Of a DNA stretch of 64,000 nt, positions 34,101-41,512 are shown one piece after another. Position 1 is the stretch's first letter, and each line of letters starts with the position of its first letter. The notes beneath the pieces were generated by a model. That model searched no databases. It was given only the letters and a program-made list of their open reading frames with translations, and was not told the DNA's origin. A program made the translations under genes and the position numbers. Source of the stretch: Cranoglanis bouderius (Eukaryota; Chordata; Actinopteri; Siluriformes; Cranoglanididae); the NCBI GenBank assembly GCA_023630585.1, contig CM042566.1:16719754-16783753 (forward strand). Direction: 5' to 3'.

Positions 34101-36207
34101 TTATGACAGAGTGGTCAATGTGTGGATGTGACGACAATATCACAAATTCTCCACAAATGTGGCTTGTATGGGAGGGTTGCAAGAAAAAAGCCACCTACGA
34201 CTGAGCTTTGCCAAAATACACCTTGAAGATTCTGAGGCATTATAGTCAGAGGAGACTAAAATTGACCTCAACACCAAACGATATGTCTGGCGGAAATCCA
34301 ATACAGCTCACCATCCAAATAACACCATTCCTACAGTAAAGCATGGAGGTGGTAATATGCTGTTATGGGGGTGTTTCTCTGCAGCAGGGACTGGAGCACT
34401 TGTCAGGATAGAAGGAAAATGGATGGGGCAAAATACCGTCAAATTCTTGAGGAAAATCTGCTGCCCTCTGCCAGAAAGTTGTCAATGGGAAGAAGGTTTA
34501 CTTTCCAACATGACAATGAACCAAAGCACATAGCAAAACTGACCACACAGTGGTTGAAGGAGAAAAAGGTGAATATCCTTGCATGGCCTAGTCAGAGCCC
34601 AGACTTAAACCCCATTGAAAATCTGTGGAATGACTTGAAGACTGCAGTCCACAAACGGTCACCATCAAATTTAACTGAACTTGAGCAGTTCTGCAAAGAC
34701 GAGTGGGCAAATATTGCAAAGTCTAGATGTGCATAATTAGTAGACATATCCCAACAGACTAAAGGCTCTAAATAGCATTGTTTGTTTCTTTGTCTCTTCC
34801 CTTCAAATGTTTTACATCTCTGCTTAATGATAATCCGCTGATTGATAGTCCATTGTATTTATTTTGCACCTGGCATATATTTAAGTATTCTTGATCTCTT
34901 ATTTAAGTAGCTAAGTGCCCTATTATTGTGTCATTGTATTATTATATTGACCACATAAAAGATTAATCATAATCAACCCTTCATCAATTTGCAGGAATAT
35001 TAACATTTTTGGGCACAACAATAGTTGTGATTAAAAAATTAGATTAGATTAAAAAATAAAATAATTTGGGTCTTCCCATAAGTATGTGAATGCTGTTGCT
35101 GTGACTTTTTGATAAAATTCAAATCATTACTTATTTAAAAAGAGTATATTGTTTAAAATTAGAGCTTTAACAGTTTAGCTTTAAAGAAGTATTTATTGCA
35201 GTGGCCAAATCACCAAACACCTTACATTTCACAAAAGTGCGTATGTGCTTTAACTTTGATAGAACATGTCATATCAAAAATATTATATATCAGTTGCTGT
35301 AGTGAGTGCTGGTGCTTATAGATATTATTTATTAAATGACGAAAAAAAAACTACTGCTGCTGCTGGTGGTGCTGCCACTGCTTGAAAATGTTTTCCATTT
35401 TCTGTTAGCCAGTTCGCGAAAAGTGTGTGAATGGATTTTTGCAAACACGTAAATACTGGCTCTCTTCTTCTTCTCAGTGATAAGCAGTTGTCAGAAACGG
35501 AAAGTTGTGCCGCGACACCTTCTGACATCTGCTGTCAGGGAGTGAATTTGCACTTTCATTCAGCGCATCTCTTGTGTTTAATGTGTGGGTGTGAGCACAA
35601 AAAAAAAAAAAAACGAGTTGGAAAACAGACCGTTTAACACTCTGGGGGGGAAAGAAAAAAAAACATCCCGGTGTGAATGAGCCTTAAAATATTTTAGTGA
35701 ACTTTACAACTAATTAATGTATTGATGAGAAATATTTGTTTGTTTGTTTGTTTGTTTTAATTAAACCAGATTGATAATATTTGCACCTGTTTTAGGGAAA
35801 ATGGGGACATCAAGTTCCTGACAAAAGGTGATAATAACTCGGTGGATGACCGAGGCCTATACAAGAGGGGACAGCATTGGTTGGAGAAGAAGGATGTGGT
35901 GGGCAGAGCACGAGGGTAGGCTTTTTATTTATTTCATACAAAGATTTTTATATGTGGTATTCAACCACATTAATAAAAAATTATTAATCGTTTTCCCTCT
36001 TTAGGTTTGTGCCTTACATAGGAATTGTTACAATTTTGATGAATGACTACCCTAAGTTTAAGGTAGGCATATATTTGATACATAAAATGCACGTTGAATT
36101 AAATGTATCTTTTAAGTTGACATTACATTCTAAAAATGTATTTTGTTTTTATACAGTATGCTGTTCTGTGCATGCTGGGACTCTTTGTTTTGGTACATAG
36201 GGAGTAA
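12292..36207 (+). CDS. SEC11A: Signal peptidase complex catalytic subunit SEC11A, six coding exons
   Basis: Coding exons are 12292-12342, 12768-12877, 14078-14227, 35796-35915, 36005-36062 and 36157-36207. All introns are GT-AG, and the joined frame is 540 nt, 179 residues plus TAA. This is the vertebrate SEC11A length. The protein is a single-pass ER membrane serine protease of the S26B family that removes signal peptides from secretory proteins entering the ER. The membrane segment is about residues 18-36. The Ser56 motif is SGSMEP; His96 lies in PIVHRVLK; Asp122 lies in NNSVDDRGLYK. The N-terminus MLSLDFLDDVRRMNKRQ is that of SEC11A rather than SEC11C, whose N-terminus differs. The start has an A-rich context (ACAAAATG). 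Intron 3 spans 21.6 kb of nested transposons; the other introns are 89-1200 bp. No defect is seen, so this copy should be functional. Confidence 0.97.
12768..12877 (+). CDS. SEC11A: SEC11A coding exon 2
   Basis: Follows the acceptor TTTCAG. Encodes residues 18-53, including the membrane anchor (LNFGMIVSSALMIWKGLMVV), and ends with the AG of Ser54. The donor is GTAAAG (phase 2). Confidence 0.96.
13035..13260. repeat. hAT-like fragment in SEC11A intron 2
   Basis: Starts CCCAGAGGTGGGCAAATCAT, a typical fish hAT left end. No right end or transposase is seen within intron 2. Confidence 0.35.
13497..13870. mobile_element. Tc1 fragment in SEC11A intron 2
   Basis: The text from CAGTCCCCTCGAAAAGTCTT through GATATTTACATCTAGATATG to CCCAATTTTTAGATGAGCAA closely follows the left end of the Tc1 at 15206. 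A third relic of the same family lies at 31185. Only the non-coding end is present. Confidence 0.65.
14078..14227 (+). CDS. SEC11A: SEC11A coding exon 3 (catalytic Ser56 and His96)
   Basis: Follows the acceptor ATTCAG. Completes Ser54 and runs to residue 103 plus AA of Lys104. It contains the nucleophile motif GSMEPAFYRGD and the general-base histidine in IPIVHRVLKIHE. The donor is GTAAGT. The 21.6-kb intron 3 begins here. Confidence 0.97.
14452..15203. repeat. Fish dispersed repeat, copy 2 left part
   Basis: Begins TATAGCTGCAAGCTGCGACC followed by GGGTTCAAGCACC, the usual start of this unclassified fish repeat. It includes AGTTGGTGGCGCTAGGACTG at about 15162. It is interrupted at a TA by the Tc1 at 15206. 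The frame at 14618-15064 has no recognisable domain. Confidence 0.6.
15206..16150 (-). mobile_element. Tc1-like transposon, right end lost
   Basis: The left inverted repeat starts CAGTCCATGTGAAACTACTG after TA. The minus-strand transposase remnant follows at 15595-16014. The right inverted repeat is not visible; the sequence grades into the dispersed repeat. Confidence 0.7.
15595..16014 (-). pseudogene. Tc1 transposase core fragment
   Basis: Contains KVWRKKGSDHDPKHTCSSVK and GGSAMAWACMAASGTGSLIF, the block between the first and second catalytic aspartates. A shifted QQNTLPTKQRT follows where DNDPKHTAK is expected. Terminal parts are missing and the catalytic aspartate of that block is replaced by Asn, so it is inactive. 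Confidence 0.75.
16250..16800. repeat. Dispersed repeat relics and SINE-like tail in intron 3
   Basis: GCGCTATACAAATAAAATTG followed by AATTGAATTG (16325-16355) is a common fish retroposon tail. ACT and AAT triplet runs lie at 16664-16717. GGTGCTTGGCCCCCTAAATA at about 16770 matches the usual end of the fish dispersed repeat of copy 2, and directly next to it ATATAGCCATAAGTGGCGAC looks like the start of another copy. Confidence 0.5.
17460..19012 (-). pseudogene. Non-LTR retrotransposon reverse transcriptase relic (Rex1/CR1-like)
   Basis: Minus-strand pieces in order. VRKTLSRVNPMKVAGPDNIP (near 18900) is the N-terminal RT block. A DFSSAFNT-like segment and FLTGRPQSVR lie near 18370-18490, and a QGSVLSPLLFTL block near 18290. 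C-terminal LFTLLPPGRRYRS lies near 17560. These are the conserved order of LINE reverse transcriptases of the CR1/Rex1 type. The catalytic YxDD block was not found, frames change repeatedly, and 17640-17995 looks like an inserted unrelated segment. The element is dead and 5' truncated. Confidence 0.7.
19529..19748 (-). mobile_element. tRNA-derived SINE, minus orientation
   Basis: Read on the minus strand, it has a head with GTGGTTAAGGCTCTGGGTTA (A-box-like) and GTCGGGGGTTCAAGC (B-box-like), spaced as in a tRNA promoter. A body with GCAAGGCCCTCAACCCTCTC follows, then a tail with ATTCGATTGAAC-like repeats. This is a standard fish SINE arrangement. Confidence 0.75.
19765..20638 (-). mobile_element. 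hAT fragment with BED-finger exon, inverted relative to 36897-37845
   Basis: The right end carries the complement of AGAGCTGCAACAACTAATCG, an hAT-type terminus. The whole segment is similar, in opposite orientation, to 36897-37845, including the stretch that encodes a BED zinc finger there. Both copies end near the same internal point (CATCCATAAAAAA), so they may be the same deletion derivative rather than random fragments. Confidence 0.65.
20924..22434 (-). mobile_element. Tc1/mariner copy B (full length)
   Basis: The element spans 20926-22432 with the same CAGGTGCATCTCAATAAATT ends as copy A, between TA duplications at 20924-20925 and 22433-22434. It sits inside SEC11A intron 3, in the same orientation as copy A 12.7 kb upstream. 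Confidence 0.95.
21209..22170 (-). pseudogene. Tc1 transposase of copy B, frameshifted
   Basis: Nearly identical to the copy A transposase. It keeps TRP-rich HTH, LFSDESKF, FQQDLAPAHSAKSTK and SPHLNPIENLWG (Asp to His change in the SPDLNP block). A 4-bp deletion near 21460 (CCAA present in copy A) shifts the frame after STKS. The start codon reads ATT (complement of 22168-22170), as in copy A. The tryptophan that is a stop in copy A is intact here. Confidence 0.9.
22600..23340 (-). pseudogene. Gag capsid/nucleocapsid remnant of an endogenous retrovirus-like element
   Basis: The minus strand encodes a capsid-like segment with a major homology region pattern (Gln-Gly, two acidic residues, then an aromatic and a Leu/Trp stretch) at about 22830-22905. 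Downstream lies a CX2CX4HX4C zinc knuckle, at about 22688-22735. An in-frame TAA (complement of 22690-22692) falls inside the knuckle, and another stop lies between the capsid segment and the knuckle. Gag structures the virus particle. This piece is old and non-coding. The hAT element at 23349 cuts it from the portion at 26714. Confidence 0.6.
25002..25083. repeat. (CA)n microsatellite inside hAT intron
   Basis: About 41 uninterrupted CA units between transposase exons of the hAT element. Confidence 0.97.
25270..25445. mobile_element. 160-bp hAT-type MITE nested in the hAT element
   Basis: The element is 25278-25437. Left end CAGGGTTTTTCAACTCC, right end the complement of CAGGGGTTTTCAAATCC. 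The flanks GCCTACAT and GTCTACAT match at 7 of 8 positions, as an 8-bp target duplication would. It has no coding capacity. Confidence 0.7.
26714..26900 (-). pseudogene. Gag-like remnant, piece separated by the hAT insertion
   Basis: After removal of the hAT element this stretch abuts 23340, restoring a contiguous duplicate-free sequence; both sides share the GCTTGTTC target. The minus frame is a Gln/Thr/Ser/Pro-rich, low-complexity linker typical of the region before a retroviral capsid. No diagnostic motif lies in this piece, so the assignment rests on position. Beyond about 26900 to 27360 the sequence is AT-rich with nothing recognised. Confidence 0.4.
27372..27427. repeat. (TA)n microsatellite
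   Basis: About 28 TA units adjoining the left end of the Tc1 fragment at 27428. TA target choice or slippage at the target may explain the position. Confidence 0.95.
27428..27815 (-). mobile_element. Tc1 fragment, one end only
   Basis: Contains AAAAAGTGAGTACACCCCTC near 27435 and a second AAAAGTGAGTACACCCCTAA near 27620, the inner and outer repeats of an IR/DR-type Tc1 end. The minus strand encodes the transposase C-terminus (MPNWVKAVLENNGGHTKY). It stops abruptly where the hAT relic begins. Confidence 0.75.
27816..29365 (-). pseudogene. hAT (ZBED-like) transposase relic with one terminus
   Basis: The right end at 29365 is the complement of TAGGGATGTAATGATGCACT, an hAT-type terminus. The minus strand encodes AIAAVTDNARNMDVAAREAG, then CFAHTLNLACQAGLSVPHVS and NVAMRWNSSLDMIERYLEQQ (28240-29030). 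These are the catalytic aspartate block, the C-H-L-N-L block and the RWNS block of hAT transposases. The C-terminal dimerisation domain is absent; 27784-27975 holds only an acidic linker. An ATT microsatellite (28142-28175) lies in an intron position. No left terminus was found. Confidence 0.8.
29375..30194 (-). pseudogene. Gag-like N-terminal remnant (endogenous retrovirus-like), probable
   Basis: The minus frame opens at 30194 with a charged N-terminal peptide. Several stops follow, then a 137-codon open piece to 29375, next to the hAT terminus. Orientation and order relative to the capsid and knuckle pieces at 22600-23340 fit one gag gene cut by two hATs and a Tc1. The N-terminal piece has no diagnostic motif itself, so this is positional inference. 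Confidence 0.35.
30228..31145 (-). mobile_element. Tc1-like transposon (family with CAGTGGGTATAGAAAAGAAT ends), truncated
   Basis: The left end CAGTGGGTATAGAAAAGAAT follows TA. The minus strand encodes a transposase relic with KLSMGRRFTFQHDNDPKHTA and WPSQSPDLNPTENV (30598-30810), and further N-terminal parts to about 31145 in shifted frames. The right end is missing. Other relics of this family are at 6596, 33857 and 50346. Confidence 0.8.
31185..31430. mobile_element. Tc1 end fragment (family of 15206)
   Basis: CTCTAAAAGTATTGGAACAG then CATGGCCAATTCTTTTCG, and later ATATTTCCATCTAGATGATG, matches the non-coding end of the family at 15206. Confidence 0.6.
31431..32340. repeat. Unclassified sequence with hAT-like and duplicated GC-rich motifs
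   Basis: CAGTAGGGATGGGCGATATG at 31430 is a recurring hAT-style start in fish genomes. Near 31590-31690 and 32100-32300 lie G/C-rich stretches with TTTCACACCAGCAGCG and the complement-like CTGCAGCATCTGGTGTGAAA. Together they suggest ends of a non-autonomous DNA element about 650 bp long. No protein remains. Confidence 0.4.
32509..32770 (+). pseudogene. THAP-domain fragment (P-element or Kolobok-like)
   Basis: In frame from 32519: GCCAIDCAKRFNKN, then LMLSFYRLPKNP. This is the start of a THAP zinc-finger domain, with paired cysteines and the SFYRLPKNP-like segment. THAP domains occur in P-element and Kolobok transposases and in host THAP genes. The likely start ATG at 32509 is one base out of frame, across a run of eight G. 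The distal Cys/His pair is not recognisable, so it is a broken fragment. Confidence 0.5.
33004..33250. mobile_element. Left end of a long-TIR Tc1-type element (family of 50999)
   Basis: ACAACCCCAATTCCAAAAAA then GTTGGGATGCTGTGTAAAAT follows TA. It matches the left end at 50999 and the complement of the right end at 55346. It is cut off where the Harbinger-like element begins. Confidence 0.75.
33573..33749 (+). pseudogene. MADF/Myb-like segment inside the Harbinger-like element
   Basis: An open piece of 58 codons with VELLVSECQELYDKHHSDYK followed by N and a Leu-rich helix. The pattern (hydrophobic helix, then ELYD, H, DYKN) is that of MADF/Myb-SANT DNA-binding domains, which PIF/Harbinger elements encode as the second protein beside the nuclease. 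The third helix is not clear. Assignment is by pattern only. Confidence 0.45.
33857..34770 (+). mobile_element. Tc1-like transposon (family of 30228), right end lost, with transposase relic
   Basis: The left end CAGTGGATATAGAAAAGAAT follows TA. The transposase relic reads 33932-34204 (HTH part, MPRSTVKSIIKPWKVF) and 34365-34736 (FTFQHDNEPKHIAKLTTQWL; WPSQSPDLNPIENLWNDLK). The two pieces are in different frames. The DDE residues are recognisable, although the first aspartate block is degraded. The element ends near 34770 without a terminal repeat. Confidence 0.8.
35796..35915 (+). CDS. SEC11A: SEC11A coding exon 4 (catalytic Asp122)
   Basis: Follows the acceptor TTTTAG. Encodes Lys104 to Arg143 plus GG, including FLTKGDNNSVDDRGLY with Asp122, then GQHWLEKKDVVGRARG. 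The donor is GTAGGC-like (GTAGG). Confidence 0.97.
36005..36062 (+). CDS. SEC11A: SEC11A coding exon 5
   Basis: Follows the acceptor TCTTTAG after an 89-bp intron. Encodes the end of Gly144 to Lys163 (FVPYIGIVTILMNDYPKFK). The donor is GTAGGC. Confidence 0.96.
36157..36207 (+). CDS. SEC11A: SEC11A coding exon 6 with stop
   Basis: Follows the acceptor ATACAG. Encodes YAVLCMLGLFVLVHRE and TAA at 36205-36207, the conserved hydrophobic C-terminus. Confidence 0.96.
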   Translation, partial: YAVLCMLGLFVLVHRE

Positions 36208-36490
36208 TCCACCAAGGACAACATGATAAAGCAAGGCAGTTCCAACCTCCCCAAGCCAGTTTTTGCTGTTGTGTTAATATTCTGCTTATGAGAAAAAAAA
36301 AATTGTAACAGTCAAGAATTGTTGTTGAAGTTTTGTTTTTGTTTGTCTTGCTATAGCCTTCCAAAATACTTTTCAAGTTTTTCTTTGTTCTTTCTGATGT
36401 GCTTTCATCATGTTCAAGTCTCACACCTGTTTCTACAGCTCAGACTTTTCTATTGAATTAAAATAAATAAAAATAAATAAAAACAACTTC
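36208..36490 (+). terminator. SEC11A: SEC11A 3' untranslated region with clustered polyadenylation signals
   Basis: About 280 bp of non-coding sequence follows the stop. Overlapping AATAAA hexamers begin at 36462, 36466, 36472 and 36476. A T-rich stretch (TTCTTTTATTGG) follows within 15 bp, a plausible cleavage region. Confidence 0.8.
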
Positions 36491-36896
36491 TTTTATTGGA
36501 TGTTCAGGTTTTTGCAATAACAGAACTAGCATTTCTAGATCTTTTGGAATAAAATAAGACTTTGCCCACTGTCATTATGACCTTTGTGTTCACGAAAAGA
36601 AAAATGATTAAAGAAAATAAAAGCCAGTCTTCAATTTTACTTGGATCATGGATGAAATTCTTGCATAACATTAACATAGGGCTAACATGCATTTCACAAG
36701 TGTTTTGGACTTTAGTTTTGTCCAATTTTGAAAAAGGGTGGCAGCAATAGAGAAAGTGTTGCATACAAACATTGGAAACAATTCACATCCATGTGGCACT
36801 GGCTACTAGTAGTAGCAATTGGTTAATTGAATTAAAAGGATTTTCGAGGAAATGTTACTGCTTGTATAAAGGAAAGCCCTTTAAAGGCTCAATGAG
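36491..36896. other. No recognisable gene or repeat
   Basis: AT-rich sequence directly downstream of SEC11A. Two antiparallel small frames here (36504-36764) have no recognisable domain. Confidence 0.5.
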
Positions 36897-37845
36897 AGAT
36901 GCAACAACTAATCGATAATAAATGTTATGAAAATCGTTGTCAATGAATCCCATTATCGATTAGTTGGTCTGCTGATGGCAAAGTGGAATGTTTACTCATT
37001 GGGTTACTTCTGTTCCAAAAACATGCATCATGTACAGACCAAAGTTGTGTTCCAAATGACATACTATGTACTCTACTGTCTAGTGTATGAATTTTAAAAG
37101 GGTAGTATCATCTCAAATGGAACACTAGCAGTTTTTTAGTAACCAGAAATATAAGCCATTTCCCAGTTGATGGCACATGATGTCAAACGCACGTAATGCG
37201 ATGCCACTTGCTTTAGCAGAATACCCAGAGTCAACGACAATTAATTTCTTCAGTTTACTGTTTGTCAACGTTACCTTTTAGGCCCAACATGACCTCAGTT
37301 ACCATCAGACAGAGGCATAATTGTCAAGTGACAGCAGGAAAAAGTGTGTGACTCAAGTCCTCTAAGGCATGGGAGCATTTTATATTAAATGCAGCGAAGA
37401 AGACCGTAACCTGCAAACTTTACAAAGTGGAGCTTGTGTGGCCCAGAAGCACGACAGTGATGAATGAGCACAAATTTATGTTTATATTCAAAATGCTCCA
37501 CTGTGTGCAAGAGGTTGGGGAAATTCGTGCAAGTTGCTTGCAGTGTAACTTCTGTTGTTTATTATATCGTGAGCGATCTATTTATAACAAGGCCGCGTTG
37601 CTCCTCACTCGCAATTGTAATTGTTTTACTTATTACACTCGCAATTGTAATTGTTTTACTTATTTTTACTTAGTATAATCTGTAAAGTCAAATTAAAACT
37701 ACGATCAAAGTAAACATAAGTAAAACAATATGCCTAAAGGCAGTGAGTAAGAGAAGGTGCAATGAAAGTGAGATTTTATTATTAATTATTAATTTAGGAC
37801 TGTAGTTTAATTATCAGTACTTTTTCATGCATCCATAAAAAAATT
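36897..37845 (+). mobile_element. hAT fragment with BED zinc-finger exon, inverted partner of 19765-20638
   Basis: Starts AGAGATGCAACAACTAATCG, the hAT-type end that appears reversed at 20638. Near 37366-37470 it encodes WEHFILNAAKKTVTCKLYKV followed by ELVWPRSTT. This is the N-terminal BED finger of an hAT transposase, with the second Cys changed to Tyr. The rest of the transposase is missing. A 28-bp tandem duplication (CTCGCAATTGTAATTGTTTT) is at 37606-37661. Confidence 0.65.
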
Positions 37846-37887
37846 AGTTCATATATAGAGACAGACAAACACACACACACATACAGA

Positions 37888-39243
37888 GCCCTCCACTAAC
37901 ATTGGCACCCTTGGTAAATATGAGCAAAGAAGGCTGTGAAAAATTCTTTGTTTAACCTTTTGATATTTTGTTAAAAAATTCACAAAAATACTCTGCTCTC
38001 ATGGATATCAAACAATTGCAAACACAATACAGGTTTATCAAAAAAAAAAAAACAACTTTGTTAAATATAGGTGTGCAACAATTGTTGGCACCCCATGAAT
38101 TCATATGAGAAAAATATATTTGAAGTATATTCTCATTGATATTTTAAATTATTTTAGTACACCTGGGTGACTAGGAACAGGAAATTGTTCAACTATGACT
38201 CCTCATTCCCTAAGTCAAATTCCCTCAGTCATTCATAACAATGGGTTAGACCAAGGGATGTAGCTATGATGTGCGGCAAAAGGTTGTTGAGCTTCACAAA
38301 ATGGGAAGTGGCTATAAGAAAATAGCACAAGCATTGTTCGTGTCCATTTCCACCATCAGGGCAATAATTAAGAAGTTCCAGTCAACTGGTAATGTTATGA
38401 ATCAATCTGGAATTGGACATGTGTCTATATTGTCTCAACACACTATGAAGAGGTTGGTTAGAGTGGTCAAAAAATCTCTGAGGATCACAGATGGAGAATT
38501 GCAGAAGTTAGTTGTGGCATGGAGTAAGAAAGTCTCCAAGACTACAATCTGAAGTCATCTACATCCCATAAGTTGTTTGGAAGTGTTTCAAGAAAAAAGC
38601 CTCTACTTTCATCCAAAAACATACTCAAACGTCTTCCGTTTGCCAGACACTACTGGAACTTCAAATGGGATCAGGTTCTATGGTAAGATGAAACCAAAAT
38701 AAAGCTTTTTGGCAGTAAACACCAGAGGTGGTTTTGGCACGCATAGACAGGTAGCCACATGGAAAAGTACCTCATGCCTACGGTTAAATATGTTGGTGGC
38801 TCTTGAATGTTTTGGGGCTGTTTTTGTGCCAGAGGACCTGGACATTGTGTTAGGATACATGGCATCATGGACTCAAATATCAACAGATATTAAAGGAAAA
38901 CCTGACTGCCTCTGCCAGAAAGATTAAAATGGGCCGTGGTTGGATCTTCCAGCAGGACAATGATCCAAAACATACATCAAAATCAACACAAAAATGGTTT
39001 ACTGACCACAAAATCCAGGTCCTGCCCTGGCCATCCCAGTCCCCTGACTTGAAACCCATAGAAAACCTGTGGGGTGAACTGTAGAGGAGAGTCCACCAGC
39101 ATGGACCTCAAAATTTGAAGGATCTGGAGAGATTCTGTATGGAGGAATGGTCTCAGATCCCTTTCCATGTATTCTCCAACCTCATTAGGCATTATAGGAG
39201 AAGACTCAGAGCTATCATCTTGGCAAAGGGAGGTAGCACAAAA
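37888..39243 (+). mobile_element. Tc1-like transposon with decayed transposase
   Basis: The left end is CAGAGCCCTCCACTAACATT followed by GGCACCCTTGGTAAATATGA. Transposase pieces are as follows. 38271-38552 encodes the HTH half (MRQKVVELHKMGSGYKKIAQ). 38930-39060 encodes FQQDNDPKHTSKSTQKWF in part and WPSQSPDLKPIENLWGEL. 39115-39243 is the C-terminus. Several frameshifts separate them, and Asn of SPDLNP is Lys. The right end is replaced by another Tc1 fragment. Confidence 0.75.
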
Positions 39244-39470
39244 CTGTGCAAAAGTTTTAGGCACATGCAAATAAATGCTGTAGAGCAAAAATATAAATAC
39301 AAATTGTGCAGTTTTCTAAGGAAATTAGCTGGTAAGTTTTATTGAGCATCTTGCAGAACCAGCCACAGTTCTTCTGGAGACTTTGACTTTCGCACTTGCT
39401 TCGTATTTATGCAGCAAAACCCAGTAGCCTTCATTGTGGTTTTTCTCTGAAAAGTGGTCTCTTACATAAT
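39244..39470. mobile_element. Tc1 end fragment of another family
   Basis: TGTGCAAAAGTTTTAGGCAC is the typical terminus of a fish Tc1 group. About 200 bp of its non-coding subterminal sequence follow. No transposase is visible. Confidence 0.5.
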
Positions 39471-39985
39471 ATGCTGCTTTCTTTAATGACATTTTTAATT
39501 TTAATCACACTTCAAAACATTTTTCTGTAACATTTAATTTTGTGCTAGAAAACTAATGTTTGGGAATCTAAAATGTTTTTGTACTGACTTGATAATGTAG
39601 AAGTCATAAAATAAATAATCTATAACAAAGTTTGCACTAAAAATAAGTAGGGTGCAGTACACACTGCAGCCCTAGGCTCAATTGTAAAGCTTATTACAGT
39701 TATTCCTAAAACATGATAAAAGTTTTAATATGACTAAAAATACTACTCAGCTAACAGCAGGATCCTGGTTATGTTGTTAAATTTCATCAATGTTGTGTTT
39801 GTAACATGGATGCTTTTAAAAACATTTATTTTCTTAGCAATTGTATTCTTTCATTCTACATTCAGGGATATGTTTATGTTTGAAGCCACACCACAGAAAA
39901 GAAAGTTTCATTTTCTGCATTACAGAATTAACAGATCAATGTTAAATCATAATCATACATAATCATTGTTGCATCAAACCTTTTC
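39471..39985. other. No recognisable gene or repeat
   Basis: AT-rich sequence. The frame at 39771-39962 has no recognisable features. Confidence 0.5.
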
Positions 39986-40530
39986 CAGTATAAATAAGGC
40001 AAGTTATATTCTGTGGATAAACTTAAAAGAACATCTTTAGAAAACAGTAGCAGTTCATGAAATTGAATTGAAATGAAATTAATGATTGATTAATTCATTA
40101 AAAACATTTTGGAAAAAAGAAATACCTTCAAGCTATTGCATGGCATGGATTCCATCAAACATTCTTGCCTATGTTGACAGGATTGCCTTATATCATTGCT
40201 GCATATTAGTCAGCTGCACTTCCATTTTGCAAATCTCCCATTCTACCACATCCCAAAGCTGCTCTATTGGATTCAGATCACGTGACTGGGGTGGCCATTG
40301 AAATACATTGAACTCATTCTCTTGTTCGTGGAACCAGTTTGAGGTGACTTGTGCTTTGTGACATGGCACGTTATCATGCTGGAAGTAGCCATTATAAGAT
40401 TATAAGAAAATTTTGGCCATCAAGGGATGCATAGGGACAGCAGCAATACTCTGATGGGGTATTAAACGGTGCTCATTTGGTATTAAGGGACCCAATGTAT
40501 GCCAAGGGAACATTCCCTACACCAAAATGA
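39986..40530 (-). pseudogene. Tc1/mariner transposase C-terminal relic
   Basis: The minus strand encodes VPRHKAQVTSNWFHEQENEF then NVFQWPPQSRDLNPIEQLWD (40240-40380). This is the DDE C-terminal block of a mariner/Tc1 transposase, with SRDLNPIE in place of SPDLNPIE. Terminal repeats were not identified, and the sequence to 40960 holds only small unrecognised frames. Confidence 0.7.
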
Positions 40531-41340
40531 ATCTTAGAGGTCCACTTACCAAATTTCCACAGTACTGAAGGTCCATAGAGGATAAATGATTGAAACAAAT
40601 CCCATGCATCCCACAAAGTATAAGACGAGGCTCATGTACAAACTGATGCACTGCAAGTCCCCAAACTCCAGAACTATGTACAAAAAACAGTGAATTTAAT
40701 AGGAGAAATAACATCTTGTTTCTGTTACCTAAGTTTCAAACTTGGGCTCAAAAGATGAAATGGCCAGGCGGAGACACTGTGGTAAGTGTCCGTTTCTGAG
40801 CCTCCTGTGGTATGAATTATTCACTAAATTCATAGATGAAAATGCACATTTAAGAATTTTAATGGCCACCTTCTGCAGGAGAGGAACATTTGTTGCAGTA
40901 GCCATCTTTGTCTGGAAGTTTACAGATTCACAGTGGGCTTCATGCAGTGAGCTCACTCAGTGAACTCTGCAGAGATGCATTGTTGGCCCATTGTGCTTCC
41001 ACTGAGAATATTTGACTAGTTTGCTAATGTTTACCCAGGGTGAAGTCTTCAAGGCGAGTTTTGACATTTTTAATGAGCTTCTCCAGAAATTGAGCATGAT
41101 TCTGCGATTCCCTTGCCTTGTTCCAAAAGTTTTTGGAAATGGACCCTGCCTGCCTGTATGCCAATTGTGAACACCTCAAGCTTCCTCAGTTTTGTTTCTG
41201 GCTTGGAGTTTGACATCCATGTCATTAAGATGGGATGTTAGTCAGAAATGTAACTTACATTAGATTTTTCCATTTTCTCTTCCTTCTATATGAAATCCAC
41301 AAATTGTCAAGATTTTGCAGTCTTTTGAGCAGACAGCAAA
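40531..41340. other. No recognisable gene
   Basis: Antiparallel small frames at 40729-40963 are unrecognised. The rest is unclassified intergenic sequence. Confidence 0.4.
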
Positions 41341-41349
41341 CGTTGCACT

Positions 41350-41398
<49 letters not shown>
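41350..41398. repeat. (CA)n microsatellite
   Basis: About 24 CA units. Confidence 0.97.
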
Positions 41399-41400
<2 letters not shown>

Positions 41401-41512
41401 CAGTCAGGCCTGGTTCTACTTCACTGATTTGAGATACTTTTACAAACATTAGCAAATATGACAAACAGAGGATCAGAGAGTCAAGATGGATGCCAAAAAC
41501 AGATATACTTAA

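Larger units (their letters stand above)
33251..35684. mobile_element. PIF/Harbinger-like DNA transposon carrying a nested Tc1
   Basis: The ends are inverted repeats: ACACCGGGATGTTTTTTTTC then GCGTGTTAAATGGTCTG at the left (33252), and the complement of ACACCGGGATGTTTTTTTTT with ACGGTCTGTT at the right (35625-35675). Ends of the form CACACCGGGATG suit fish Harbinger elements. A Tc1 (33857-34770) sits inside. No DDE nuclease of Harbinger type was recognised. It lies in SEC11A intron 3, ending 112 bp before exon 4. Confidence 0.65.
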
